A stretch of 46,777 nucleotides of DNA, from assembly GCF_017353415.1 (NCBI RefSeq), contig NZ_JAFMPX010000029.1, positions 1 through 46,777 on the forward strand, read 5' to 3'. The stretch is from Arthrobacter sp. E3. GTDB lineage: Bacteria > Actinomycetota > Actinomycetes > Actinomycetales > Micrococcaceae. Positions within the stretch are counted from its first letter, which is position 1; the number at the start of each line of letters is the position of its first letter. Under the pieces are notes generated by a model. The model did not search any database, had not been told where the DNA came from, and was given only the letters and a program-made list of their open reading frames with translations. Below, one piece after another: positions 7,849 to 15,525 of the stretch. Position numbers and translations under genes: made by a program.

Positions 7849-8277
7849 TTAATTCGGGGTAGTGGTGGTCAGGTGCTGGTAGCTCGACGCTATGAGTTGC
7901 GCCAGCACATCCATGTCTATATCAGCGAGCGTGTTGACGTATATGCAGGATTCCCCGGATTTGAAGCGACCCAACGTCGCCAACAGTTCCGCAGCGCCGG
8001 GTGGGTACATGAGCCCGTATATGGCCAAGTTGGCCTTTCGCGGAGAAAATCCTGCAGCAGGAGCGTCACCTTCACGCCCCGATGTGTACTTGTAATGGTA
8101 TTCGCCGTAGCCGATGAGGCTCGGTCCCCATATTTGTGGCGGCTGCCCCGTGATGTCTTGCATGAGGGCTACCAGCGCGTGGGCGTCTACTCGTTGGGTC
8201 GCTGGGCACGGGATATCCACATGTGCGTATATATCTGTGGATATTGTGAGCTTCTTCCAGCGGGCTGGTGTGGGCAA
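7849..8277 (-). CDS. DUF1801 (YdhG-like) protein
   Basis: This 142-residue protein contains the DUF1801 hallmarks: an N-terminal HALVALMQDITGQPPQIWGPSLIGYGEYHYKY region, the KANLAIY strand and a C-terminal LADIDMDVLAQLI segment. The family has an SCP2/iron-chaperone-like fold but no settled function. It is encoded opposite to its neighbours, between rplI and dnaB. The first 20 codons contain two inverted DnaA-box-like nonamers (8213-8221 and 8236-8244), so its 5' end may double as a protein-binding region. Start ATG at 8277 is the only good choice, but no strong ribosome binding site is seen. Confidence 0.75.
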   Translation of the reverse strand: MPTPARWKKLTISTDIYAHVDIPCPATQRVDAHALVALMQDITGQPPQIWGPSLIGYGEYHYKYTSGREGDAPAAGFSPRKANLAIYGLMYPPGAAELLATLGRFKSGESCIYVNTLADIDMDVLAQLIASSYQHLTTTTPN

Positions 8278-8458
8278 GGCTGTGCGTAAGCCTTGAACTT
8301 TGTTTAAAAAAAGTATTCCTCCACAGGGGGTGGATAGTGTTCATGCAGGTCAGAGCCATGTTTTGCGAACAATCGTCATTTTATCCACATACTTATCCCC
8401 ATCCTGTGCACAAGCTAGGGCAGTTAATGCACTAGTTATCCACAGTGGGGGTGGACAA
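8213..8458. promoter_or_regulatory. Cluster of DnaA-box-like sequences before dnaB
   Basis: Two perfect TTATCCACA nonamers lie at 8381-8389 and 8436-8444. One-mismatch or near forms are ATATCCACA (8213-8221), its inverse TGTGGATAT (8236-8244), GGTGGATAG (8329-8337, inverse), TTATCCCCA (8393-8401), TGTGCACAA (8405-8413, inverse of TTGTGCACA) and GGTGGACAA (8450-8458, inverse of TTGTCCACC). An A-rich run (8303-8312) sits among them. This stretch fills most of the 339-bp gap between the DUF1801 start and the dnaB start. DnaA binding, for control of dnaB or as a reservoir, is inferred. Confidence 0.6.
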
Positions 8459-8616
8459 CGGGGTTGGTGGATGCCCTTTCAGCGTCTAACGTTGCAACTA
8501 GGCTCTCCGCAAAGACGACTTTGTCCGTACCAGCTGGCAGGAGCAGTCGCACTAAAAAACACACCGCCACAAGTGGTGAAAGACCCGGTCAGCAGGGCGG
8601 AAAGAGGGCACCACAC

Positions 8617-9996
8617 ATGTCGGCTACAGTCAGGGAAATCGGGACAACACCCCGTGAACCAGATTTCGCAAGGACACCCCCGCAGGACCTAGTGGCCGAG
8701 CAAAGTGTCCTGGGTGGCATGATGCTCTCCAAAGATGCCATTGCGGACGTGGTCGAAGTACTGCGCGGAAGTGATTTCTACCGCCCGTCCCACGAAAGCA
8801 TCTATGAGGCCATCCTGGACCTCTACGGCCGGGGCGAGCCTGCCGATGCCGTGACAGTTGCAGATGAGCTGACCAAGCGTGGAGAGATCGCCAAGATTGG
8901 TGGCGCTGCGTATCTTCACCAACTTATTCAATCTGTGCCCACGGCAGCCAATGCCGGCTTCTACGCTGAAATCGTGGCCGAACGTGCCGTGCTGCGCCGG
9001 TTGGTGACGGCTGGAACAAAGATCGTCCAGATGGGCTACTCCCAGGACGGCGAAGTTGAAGAGGTTGTCAACGCGGCCCAGGCGGAAATTTTTGCTGTTG
9101 CTGAGCGCCGCACCACAGAGGACTATGTACTCCTGAAGGACGTCATGGAATCCACTGTGGATGAAATCGAGGCTTCCGGGCACAAGGGCGAAGGCATGAC
9201 GGGCGTGCCTACGGGTTTTTACGAATTTGATGAATTGACCAACGGGCTCCACCCGGGTCAGATGATCGTCATCGCGGCCCGGCCGGCCGTGGGAAAGAGC
9301 ACCTTTGCCCTTGACTGGGCCCGCTCGGCAGCTATCGACCACAATATGGCCACTGTGGTGTTCTCCTTGGAAATGGGCCGCAACGAACTGGCCATGCGTC
9401 TGCTGTCTGCCGAGGCCACGATCAACCTGCAGGACCTGCGCAAGGGAACCGTCAAGGATGACCAGTGGTCAAAGATTGCCACCACCATGGGCAAAATGAA
9501 CGAAGCGCCGCTCTTCATTGACGATTCCCCCAATATGTCACTCATGGAGATCCGGGCCAAGTGCCGTCGGTTGAAGCAGCAGCACGACCTCAAGCTGGTT
9601 ATTTTGGACTATCTCCAGCTCATGTCATCCGGCAAGCGCGTTGAATCGCGTCAGCAGGAAGTTTCTGAGTTCTCCCGTGCCTTGAAGCTGCTGGCCAAGG
9701 AGCTTCAAGTCCCCGTTGTTGCCCTTTCGCAGCTGAACCGTGGCTCCGAACAACGTACCGACAAAAAGCCCATGATCTCCGACCTTCGCGAGTCCGGCTC
9801 CATCGAGCAGGACGCCGACATGGTGATCCTGCTGCATCGCGACGACATATATGACAAGGAATCAGCCCGCGCCGGTGAAGCCGACGTGATCGTGGCCAAG
9901 CACCGAAATGGGCCCACTAAAACGATGGTTGTGGCCTTCCAGGGCCACTACTCGCGCTTTGCCAACATGGCCAGCGACGGTGGGGGCAGCTACTAA
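8617..9996 (+). CDS. dnaB: Replicative DNA helicase DnaB
   Basis: The 459-residue product has the N-terminal DnaB domain (PPQDLVAEQSVLGGMMLS, primase-contacting) and the RecA-like C-terminal motor with Walker A ARPAVGKST (about residues 221-229), Walker B VILDYLQLM and the QLNRGSEQR / DLRESGSIEQDAD motifs. It unwinds DNA at the replication fork. The frame stays open back to 8464, but ATG 8617 is preferred: it follows GGAAAGAGGG and matches where the family begins. There is no sign of an intein, which is frequent in actinobacterial dnaB genes. The gene follows the DnaA-box cluster. Confidence 0.96.
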   Translation: MSATVREIGTTPREPDFARTPPQDLVAEQSVLGGMMLSKDAIADVVEVLRGSDFYRPSHESIYEAILDLYGRGEPADAVTVADELTKRGEIAKIGGAAYLHQLIQSVPTAANAGFYAEIVAERAVLRRLVTAGTKIVQMGYSQDGEVEEVVNAAQAEIFAVAERRTTEDYVLLKDVMESTVDEIEASGHKGEGMTGVPTGFYEFDELTNGLHPGQMIVIAARPAVGKSTFALDWARSAAIDHNMATVVFSLEMGRNELAMRLLSAEATINLQDLRKGTVKDDQWSKIATTMGKMNEAPLFIDDSPNMSLMEIRAKCRRLKQQHDLKLVILDYLQLMSSGKRVESRQQEVSEFSRALKLLAKELQVPVVALSQLNRGSEQRTDKKPMISDLRESGSIEQDADMVILLHRDDIYDKESARAGEADVIVAKHRNGPTKTMVVAFQGHYSRFANMASDGGGSY

Positions 9997-10020
9997 CCCG
10001 GCCGCACTGTGGTGATGTTT

Positions 10021-10056
10021 GACCGGGGTGCGCTGCTGGCCCATTACGCCCCGGTC
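10021..10056 (+). terminator. Weak terminator-like hairpin after dnaB
   Basis: GACCGGGG (10021-10028) and CCCCGGTC (10049-10056) form an 8-bp perfect arm pair, extendable by two pairs, around a loop of about 18 nt. No U-tract follows, so this may be only a 3' stabilising hairpin. Confidence 0.35.
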
Positions 10057-10108
10057 CCCGGGCCGGAGCGAGGCCATGAATTGCCGCAGTGGCCGATACT
10101 GTTAAACC

Positions 10109-11482
10109 ATGCCCAAACCAACAACGCTGACCGACGCCTCCAACGAGAGCCGCCGCGCAACGGCCAGGGCCATCCGAAGTTTGGCGATCCCCGCCTTTGG
10201 TGCGCTCATCGCCGAGCCACTTTTCCTCCTGGCTGACTCGGCCATTGTTGGACACTTGGGGGTTTCACAACTGGCCGGAGTGGGGCTGGCTGCCACTGTA
10301 CTGCAGACCGTGGTGGGACTTATGGTGTTCCTGGCCTACTCCACGACTCCCGCCGTGGCGCGGCTTTTGGGAGCCGGCCGGCACGCTGATGCCCTTGCTG
10401 TTGGCAGGGACGGGCTGTGGCTGGCAGCGATGCTGGGCGTGGCGCTCGCCGTTGTCGGAATATTTGTTGGTGGCGGACTTTTCGGGGTCATGGGTGCCAG
10501 CGGAGATGTACTGGGGTACGCACAGACGTACTTCATGATCAGCTTGGCCGGCATTCCCGCCATGCTGCTGGTGATGGCAGCCATGGGCGTGTTGCGTGGC
10601 CTGCAAGACACGAGGACACCTCTGGTAGTGGCGATAGTCGGGTTTGCAGTCAACATCGTACTGAACCTGGTGTTGGTCTACGGCCTGGGCTTATCCGTGG
10701 CTGGAGCCGCACTGGGCACAGTGATTGCCCAGTGGGGAATGGCTGTGGTGTACCTGGTCATTGTGGTGCGGGCAGCCCGACGCTATGACGTTGGTCTGCG
10801 CCCCGATTGGGCGGGTGTTCGAACAGTGTCCCGTGTCGGCAGTTGGCTCATGCTGCGGACACTCTCACTCCGCGGCGCGATCCTGGCCACCGTGCTTGTG
10901 GTGACCGCACAGGGCGCAACCAATCTGGCAGCCCACCAGCTCGCCATGACCATCTTCACGTTCCTCGCCTTCGCCCTTGATGCCCTCGCCATCGCCGCCC
11001 AAGCACTGATTGGTAAAGAACTGGGTGCCGGCAACGTCATGGAAGTGAGGGTCTTGACACGCACCATGACGAGGTGGGGCCTGGTCTTTGGTGTGTTGAC
11101 GGGACTCGCGCTGTGGGCGGGGTCCGGCGTCGTCGGCTGGATCTTCACCTCGGACACGAGTGTCCACGCGGCGCTGAGCGCGGCATTGCTTGTCCTGGCT
11201 GTTGCCCAGCCGCTTGCCGGGTACGTTTTTGTGCTCGACGGCGTCCTCATCGGAGCTGGGGATGCCCGGTATCTCGCATTGGTAGGGATGGCGAATCTGT
11301 TGGTCTACCTGCCCCTGCTCTTCTGGATTTCCCAAGTGGACTTCGGTGACACTGTTCCGGGGCTGTTCTGGGTCTGGGCCGCGTTCAGCATCGGGTACAT
11401 GGGGGCCCGCGGATTGACTTTGGGGCTGCGCGCCCGAACGGGACGATGGATGCAAATCGGCGTTCCGGCCGCCCGCGGCTAG
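10109..11482 (+). CDS. MATE family efflux transporter (DinF-like)
   Basis: This is a 457-residue integral membrane protein with about 12 hydrophobic segments in two homologous halves, as usual for MATE exporters that pump cationic drugs or metabolites using Na+ or H+. MATE-like features include FGALIAEPLFLLADSAIVGHLG near residues 30-50, MGVLRGLQDTRTPLVVAIVG near 155-175 and an equivalent LDGVLIGAGDARYL in the second half. The pattern fits the DinF subgroup. The 9-nt gap to the next gene suggests co-transcription. Confidence 0.9.
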   Translation: MPKPTTLTDASNESRRATARAIRSLAIPAFGALIAEPLFLLADSAIVGHLGVSQLAGVGLAATVLQTVVGLMVFLAYSTTPAVARLLGAGRHADALAVGRDGLWLAAMLGVALAVVGIFVGGGLFGVMGASGDVLGYAQTYFMISLAGIPAMLLVMAAMGVLRGLQDTRTPLVVAIVGFAVNIVLNLVLVYGLGLSVAGAALGTVIAQWGMAVVYLVIVVRAARRYDVGLRPDWAGVRTVSRVGSWLMLRTLSLRGAILATVLVVTAQGATNLAAHQLAMTIFTFLAFALDALAIAAQALIGKELGAGNVMEVRVLTRTMTRWGLVFGVLTGLALWAGSGVVGWIFTSDTSVHAALSAALLVLAVAQPLAGYVFVLDGVLIGAGDARYLALVGMANLLVYLPLLFWISQVDFGDTVPGLFWVWAAFSIGYMGARGLTLGLRARTGRWMQIGVPAARG

Positions 11483-11491
11483 ACTTGAAGG

Positions 11492-12100
11492 GTGAGTGAA
11501 ACAGCACTGCCTCAGTCAAGCAACACCCGTACGGCCGCGCCCGGCATCCCTGCGCTGTGGCAGCGCGTGTTGTTGCGGGCTGTTGTGACGATGGCTTTTG
11601 GCCTCGTGACAGTCTTTTGGGCAGATCCTGGCGTGCTGGGATTGTGCCTTGGCTTTGCGCTCTACTTCCTTGCCTTGGCGGCCACCCAGTACTGGGTGGT
11701 GAGTACTCTTGAATTACCGCGTGGACACCGTGGCAGGCTGGTGTTGCTTGGAGCCGCAGGATTCCTGGCCATGAACGGGGTTGTGGTGGCTATTTCCGCC
11801 AGCACCGTGATAACGGCCTGGCTTGGCGGCGCAGCCCTTGCTGTGGTGGGTGCCGCCGAACTATTTGCCGCCTTGGACAAACCAGCCGGAAACAGGAAAG
11901 CGAAGATCGCTTTGCGAAGTGACTGGATGATCTCCGGCGTTCTTGGACTGGGCACAGGAATCCTCCTTCCGTTCTTCGCCACCGTGGGCCCCCACGCACT
12001 CATGGGCGTTGCCGGTGGAGGGGCACTGATGATCGGCGCACTATGGGCGTTGTCCGCACTCACGCTTCGCCATGATGGCAGCAAGACAAAAGCCCAGTAA
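11492..12100 (+). CDS. Small polytopic membrane protein, function unknown
   Basis: The 202-residue product has about six hydrophobic helices (near residues 28-48, 50-70, 85-105, 108-126, 150-170 and 173-193) and short charged tails. The organisation resembles DUF308/HdeD-type proteins, but I see no decisive motif. It starts with GTG, preceded by GAAGG, 9 nt after the MATE gene, so it is probably in that operon. Members of the order often carry such a protein here without a known role. Confidence 0.7.
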   Translation: MSETALPQSSNTRTAAPGIPALWQRVLLRAVVTMAFGLVTVFWADPGVLGLCLGFALYFLALAATQYWVVSTLELPRGHRGRLVLLGAAGFLAMNGVVVAISASTVITAWLGGAALAVVGAAELFAALDKPAGNRKAKIALRSDWMISGVLGLGTGILLPFFATVGPHALMGVAGGGALMIGALWALSALTLRHDGSKTKAQ

Positions 12101-12171
12101 ACTGGCACCGTATGTTCTACTTCGCGTAGAAAGCCAGGGTGTGTGAACACCCAACAAGCAAAGGATCAATT

Positions 12172-12528
12172 GTGGGCCGTGTAGAGCCGCAGAACCCGGA
12201 TTCGGGCAATTCCATCAAGTTCCCGCTGAGCTTTTCCGCCGCCCTTGCAGCGGTTGCGGGCCTTGTCACCCTTGTGGTGTCCGCTGGGGGCACGATTCAT
12301 GGGCTGCGCTGGGACCTTGGAGCCATTGCGTTTGGCATTGCTTTTGTTGTCACCTTGCTGTTGTCATCCCTGATGGTCATGGGCCACAAGGAAAATGAGG
12401 ACTACCTCAGTGAAGGTTCCGGTGTGAACCGGCGGTCCGCCGACCGCTTGAAGCAGATCAAAACGGACAATGCGGCCCAAGGCGGCCCGGCAGACACCAC
12501 GCACGACGGCGAAACCCCCTCCCGCTAG
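12172..12528 (+). CDS. Small two-helix membrane protein, function unknown
   Basis: The 118-residue product has two transmembrane segments (about residues 16-38 and 45-66) followed by a hydrophilic tail of about 50 residues rich in Asp, Lys and Gly. The GTG at 12172 is chosen because AAAGGA lies 6-7 nt upstream; the frame is also open from 12139. Between it and the preceding gene, 12115-12131 forms a small TTCTAC/GTAGAA hairpin without a U-tract. It ends 19 nt from the convergent kinase gene. No family recognised. Confidence 0.65.
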   Translation: MGRVEPQNPDSGNSIKFPLSFSAALAAVAGLVTLVVSAGGTIHGLRWDLGAIAFGIAFVVTLLLSSLMVMGHKENEDYLSEGSGVNRRSADRLKQIKTDNAAQGGPADTTHDGETPSR

Positions 12529-12547
12529 ATCGGCCGCACCGCGTCGG

Positions 12548-13591
12548 TCAGCTGCGCAACGCTGCCAAACTGTCCTGGATCCGCGAAAAGACACCGGCAT
12601 CAACATCAATTCCGTGGCGTTTGAGCACCAGTACGGCTGAACCTGCCACGCCGTCGTCCACGAGAATCGGCGCAATGGCTGTGCTGAGCCCCGCGCCGGG
12701 CCCGCTCTTGTTCGTCCTGAGTGCGTCCACCACTGCCTGGGCAACAGTGGGTCCTTTTGTTAGAACGCTGCCGCCAAAAACTAGTGGCCCTGCCGCAAGT
12801 TGCGCGGCCCCATCACTTTCCACGCCCTGGCTGACGGCAAGAAGCGTCTGGGCCAGTGCATTGGCCGCACGCTCAATGATGTCCCTGGCAACTACGTCCT
12901 CTTGCGCCGCCCCCTCCTGTACCTTGAAAACGAGGGGAGCGAACCGGGAGAGCTCAATGGGACTCTGCTCGTAAACCCTCGAGATCAGCTGCTGTTGAGC
13001 ACGTAGGCGCCCTTGGGTGCGGGCGTTCGGCTCCCAAGCTATCCCCAGCTCAGCCAGAACCAACTCGGTCAATGCCGTCGCCTGGCCCCGGCCGTCGAGA
13101 GCTGCCCCCACAGCCTGAACAACCTCCCTGCCAAGCCAGAACCCAGATCCCTCGTCGCCGAGCAACCAACCAGTCCCGTCAGCGACGGCGGCCAATTGAC
13201 TGCCGGCGATACGTGCGCCCACAGCTCCCGTTCCGGCTATCAACGCCAAGCCTTCGTCATGACAACTTCCAGAGTAAAACGTCGCCAATAAATCAGATTC
13301 AATCATGATGTCACCTGTGAGGCCCAGTGGCTCGAAGCCATCCTGGAACAAATGCAAGGGCAGTTCAAGCGACGCTCCGGCCATCGCCACGAGAACACCT
13401 TCGATGGCCGCGGGGCGGCCACCCAAGGCCAGGGTAGAAGCTTGCACCAGTGCGTCCAATGCGGGTCCAAACCCGCGAGAAGCCGGGTTTCCCCCGCCCG
13501 CCGTGCCATAGCCGTGGCAGTTGCCCGCGGAGTCAACGAGAACAGCCCTGGTGGACGTTCCGCCGGCGTCAAGAGCAAGAAAATTCCGCAT
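12548..13591 (-). CDS. nagK: BadF/BadG-type sugar kinase, probable N-acetylglucosamine kinase
   Basis: The 347-residue product begins MRNFLALDAGGTSTRAVLVD, the phosphate-binding loop of the actin-like ATPase (BadF/BadG/BcrA) fold used by GlcNAc kinases. It also has ALIAGTGAVGARI and GTGWLLGDEGSGFWLG (about residues 130-165), characteristic of GlcNAc kinases of this family. It would phosphorylate imported GlcNAc or a related amino sugar. The ATG at 13591 is preferred over the further upstream starts on homology, though no good ribosome binding site is present. It is divergent from the MurR/RpiR regulator, and the two genes share the promoter gap. Confidence 0.85.
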   Translation of the reverse strand: MRNFLALDAGGTSTRAVLVDSAGNCHGYGTAGGGNPASRGFGPALDALVQASTLALGGRPAAIEGVLVAMAGASLELPLHLFQDGFEPLGLTGDIMIESDLLATFYSGSCHDEGLALIAGTGAVGARIAGSQLAAVADGTGWLLGDEGSGFWLGREVVQAVGAALDGRGQATALTELVLAELGIAWEPNARTQGRLRAQQQLISRVYEQSPIELSRFAPLVFKVQEGAAQEDVVARDIIERAANALAQTLLAVSQGVESDGAAQLAAGPLVFGGSVLTKGPTVAQAVVDALRTNKSGPGAGLSTAIAPILVDDGVAGSAVLVLKRHGIDVDAGVFSRIQDSLAALRS

Positions 13592-13618
13592 CGTTACCAA
13601 TCTGTGTCTGAGTGTGAC

Positions 13619-13647
13619 TTGACTTACATCCATCGTGATAATAGTTT
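13619..13647 (+). promoter_or_regulatory. Probable promoter of the MurR/RpiR-NagS-like-ngcEFG transcript
   Basis: TTGACT (13619-13624) and TAGTTT (13642-13647) are 17 nt apart in an AT-rich pocket 37 nt before the regulator ATG. A TGATA...TATCA pair (about 13636 to 13670) flanks the start region and could be part of an operator. Confidence 0.5.
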
Positions 13648-13683
13648 TCATTGTGTAGCTATCAAAAAGAAACGGATTTTCAC

Positions 13684-14655
13684 ATGTCAGCTTTCACGAC
13701 TCCTGCATCAGCGGCAACGTCCGCCGGTGTCGTGAACCGTATTCAGGCCAAACTACCTGATATGCCTGCTGCCATGGCCAAAATCGGTGCTTATCTTCTT
13801 GAGCACCCACAGGCACCCCTTGAACTCTCCATCATGGAACTGGCGGAGCAAACTAAAACATCCCCGGCCACTGTCACTCGCTTTTGTCGGCTGCTTGGCT
13901 ATGCCGGCTACGTGCCCTTCCGGGTCAGCATTGCCTCTGACCTTGGGCGCAGCGACGCCCGCGAGTCGTGGAAGGCCGATATTGGACGTGCTTTTGGCCC
14001 CGATGACTCGCCACGTGACGTGCTGAGCACACTTGTGAACGCCCATACGCGTTCCCTGGAGGAAACCGCGGCCGTCATGGATTTGGCCTTGATGAACAAA
14101 ATTGCCCGCCGCATTGCCATGAGTTCACATGTGGACATCTATGGGATTGGTGGGAGTGCTGTCATGGCCAAGGAACTCCAGTCACGTCTTTACCGGATCG
14201 GCATCAACGCCCACCACTGGTCAGAGGTCCACGCGGGACTGACGAGTGCTGCCATTCAGGACTCCGGCACGGTGGCCATCGGTATATCCAACACCGGCCG
14301 AACTGAAGAAACTTTGCAAATGCTGCGTGAAGCCGGCGAGGCTGGGGCGTTGACGGTGGCACTGAGCAACAACCCAGGCTCCCCTTTGGCTGAAAGTGCC
14401 GATGCTTCCATCATCACGTCCGTTCATGAGCAGTTCCTGCAGCCGGACGATCTCTCAGCCAAGCACGTACAGCTACTGGTACTGGACTTGATCTATTTAC
14501 TGGTTGCTCAGGTAAATTTTGCCAAGACCACCTCGAAACTTGCGGCTTCAGCAATGGCTGTCTCCCCGCACCGGCGCCCCACCAGGGCCGCGCGGCTTGA
14601 AGTGAGCAGCCACAGAACACCCCGCAAAACTGGAAAGGGTGAGGATCATTTCTAA
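13684..14655 (+). CDS. MurR/RpiR family transcriptional regulator with SIS domain
   Basis: The 323-residue product has an N-terminal HTH_6 domain (about residues 15-90; SIMELAEQTKTSPATVTRFCRLLGYAGYVPFR) and a C-terminal SIS domain (about 120-265; IYGIGGSAVMAKELQSRLYRIG, ISNTGRTEETLQ) that normally senses a phosphosugar. The ATG at 13684 is chosen over an upstream in-frame start (13651) that lies near the promoter. The C-terminal 40 residues are basic and unusual for the family. It probably controls both the divergent kinase and the downstream sugar genes, with GlcNAc-6-P or a related compound as the likely ligand. Confidence 0.85.
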   Translation: MSAFTTPASAATSAGVVNRIQAKLPDMPAAMAKIGAYLLEHPQAPLELSIMELAEQTKTSPATVTRFCRLLGYAGYVPFRVSIASDLGRSDARESWKADIGRAFGPDDSPRDVLSTLVNAHTRSLEETAAVMDLALMNKIARRIAMSSHVDIYGIGGSAVMAKELQSRLYRIGINAHHWSEVHAGLTSAAIQDSGTVAIGISNTGRTEETLQMLREAGEAGALTVALSNNPGSPLAESADASIITSVHEQFLQPDDLSAKHVQLLVLDLIYLLVAQVNFAKTTSKLAASAMAVSPHRRPTRAARLEVSSHRTPRKTGKGEDHF

Positions 14656-15412
14656 TTACACGACAGATTTCAGCCTTGAAGTTTCCACCCGATTGGAAGC
14701 CATCACGGAGTGGGCCGTTGCGGGCGGCGTTGACGCGGCTGCTTCCGCAATGGCAGATGCCCTGGCTAACGGCGGCGTCATCCAAGCCTTTGGCACCGGC
14801 CACTCCGAGGCCTTTGCCATGGAGATTGCAGGCCGTGCCGGAGGGCTGATCCCCACGAGCAAGATCGCCCTGCGTGACTTGGTGCTCCACGGGGAACGAA
14901 GTGTTGCTGAATTGGACTCCTTGGAAGGTTCCGTCCTGGAACGCGAAACGGGTGTTGCCGAGGAGCTCTTCAATCTTTCCCTCATTGATCCGCGGGACAT
15001 CTTCATCATTGCCTCGAATTCAGGGGTCAATGGTTCGATTGTTGGACTGGCATTGGCCGCTAAGGAACATGGACACAAGGTCATTGCCGTGACGAGTCTG
15101 CAACACACGAACGCGGTGGAACCCAAACACCCAAGTGGGCTGCGACTTAGCGAGATTGCAGATTTTATTATCGATCACAGGGCGCCCTACGGCGATACGA
15201 CCCTGGAAGTTTCCGGCGGGGGAGGTGTTGGTGCTGTTTCATCGATCACAGGTGCATATATCGCACAGTTGCTCACTATCGAAACGGTCCAGTGCCTAAT
15301 CCGTGCGGGGAAGAAGCCGCCCATCTATATTTCGGCAAATATCCCGGGCGGGGACGAACACAACACCGCGCTGGTTGGCCACTACGTCGGCCGACTCAGG
15401 CGTGAGGCATGA
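14639..15412 (+). CDS. UPF0309 SIS-domain protein, NagS-like (GlcNAc-6-phosphate dehydratase?)
   Basis: This 257-residue SIS-domain protein has phosphosugar-binding segments FGTGHSEAFAMEIAGRAGG (about residues 49-67) and IIASNSGVNGSIVGLAL (about 121-137). It belongs to the UPF0309 family together with Streptomyces SCO4393, which I recall being reported as NagS, a GlcNAc-6-P dehydratase linked to amino-sugar toxicity. It overlaps the regulator stop by 17 nt, using GTG at 14639 right after GGAAAGG. Context (kinase, MurR/RpiR, NgcEFG) supports a role on phosphorylated amino sugar. A MurNAc-6-P etherase (MurQ) is less likely on length and motifs. Confidence 0.8.
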   Translation: MRIISNYTTDFSLEVSTRLEAITEWAVAGGVDAAASAMADALANGGVIQAFGTGHSEAFAMEIAGRAGGLIPTSKIALRDLVLHGERSVAELDSLEGSVLERETGVAEELFNLSLIDPRDIFIIASNSGVNGSIVGLALAAKEHGHKVIAVTSLQHTNAVEPKHPSGLRLSEIADFIIDHRAPYGDTTLEVSGGGGVGAVSSITGAYIAQLLTIETVQCLIRAGKKPPIYISANIPGGDEHNTALVGHYVGRLRREA

Positions 15413-15525
15413 TCTCAGCTACACCCATGCTGGAGTCAGCCCAGTGAAATGCAGTACCCGTACCAAGTTCGTTCAAGGCAGTACCGATTTAGCGCTCGTA
15501 CCATCAATGGAAGGCAGTAAATAGA

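Noticed and set aside
12101-12136. CTGGC...GCCAG with inner TTCTAC/GTAGAA hairpin
   Set aside because: No U-tract, and the spacing suggests only an intergenic fold in an operon.
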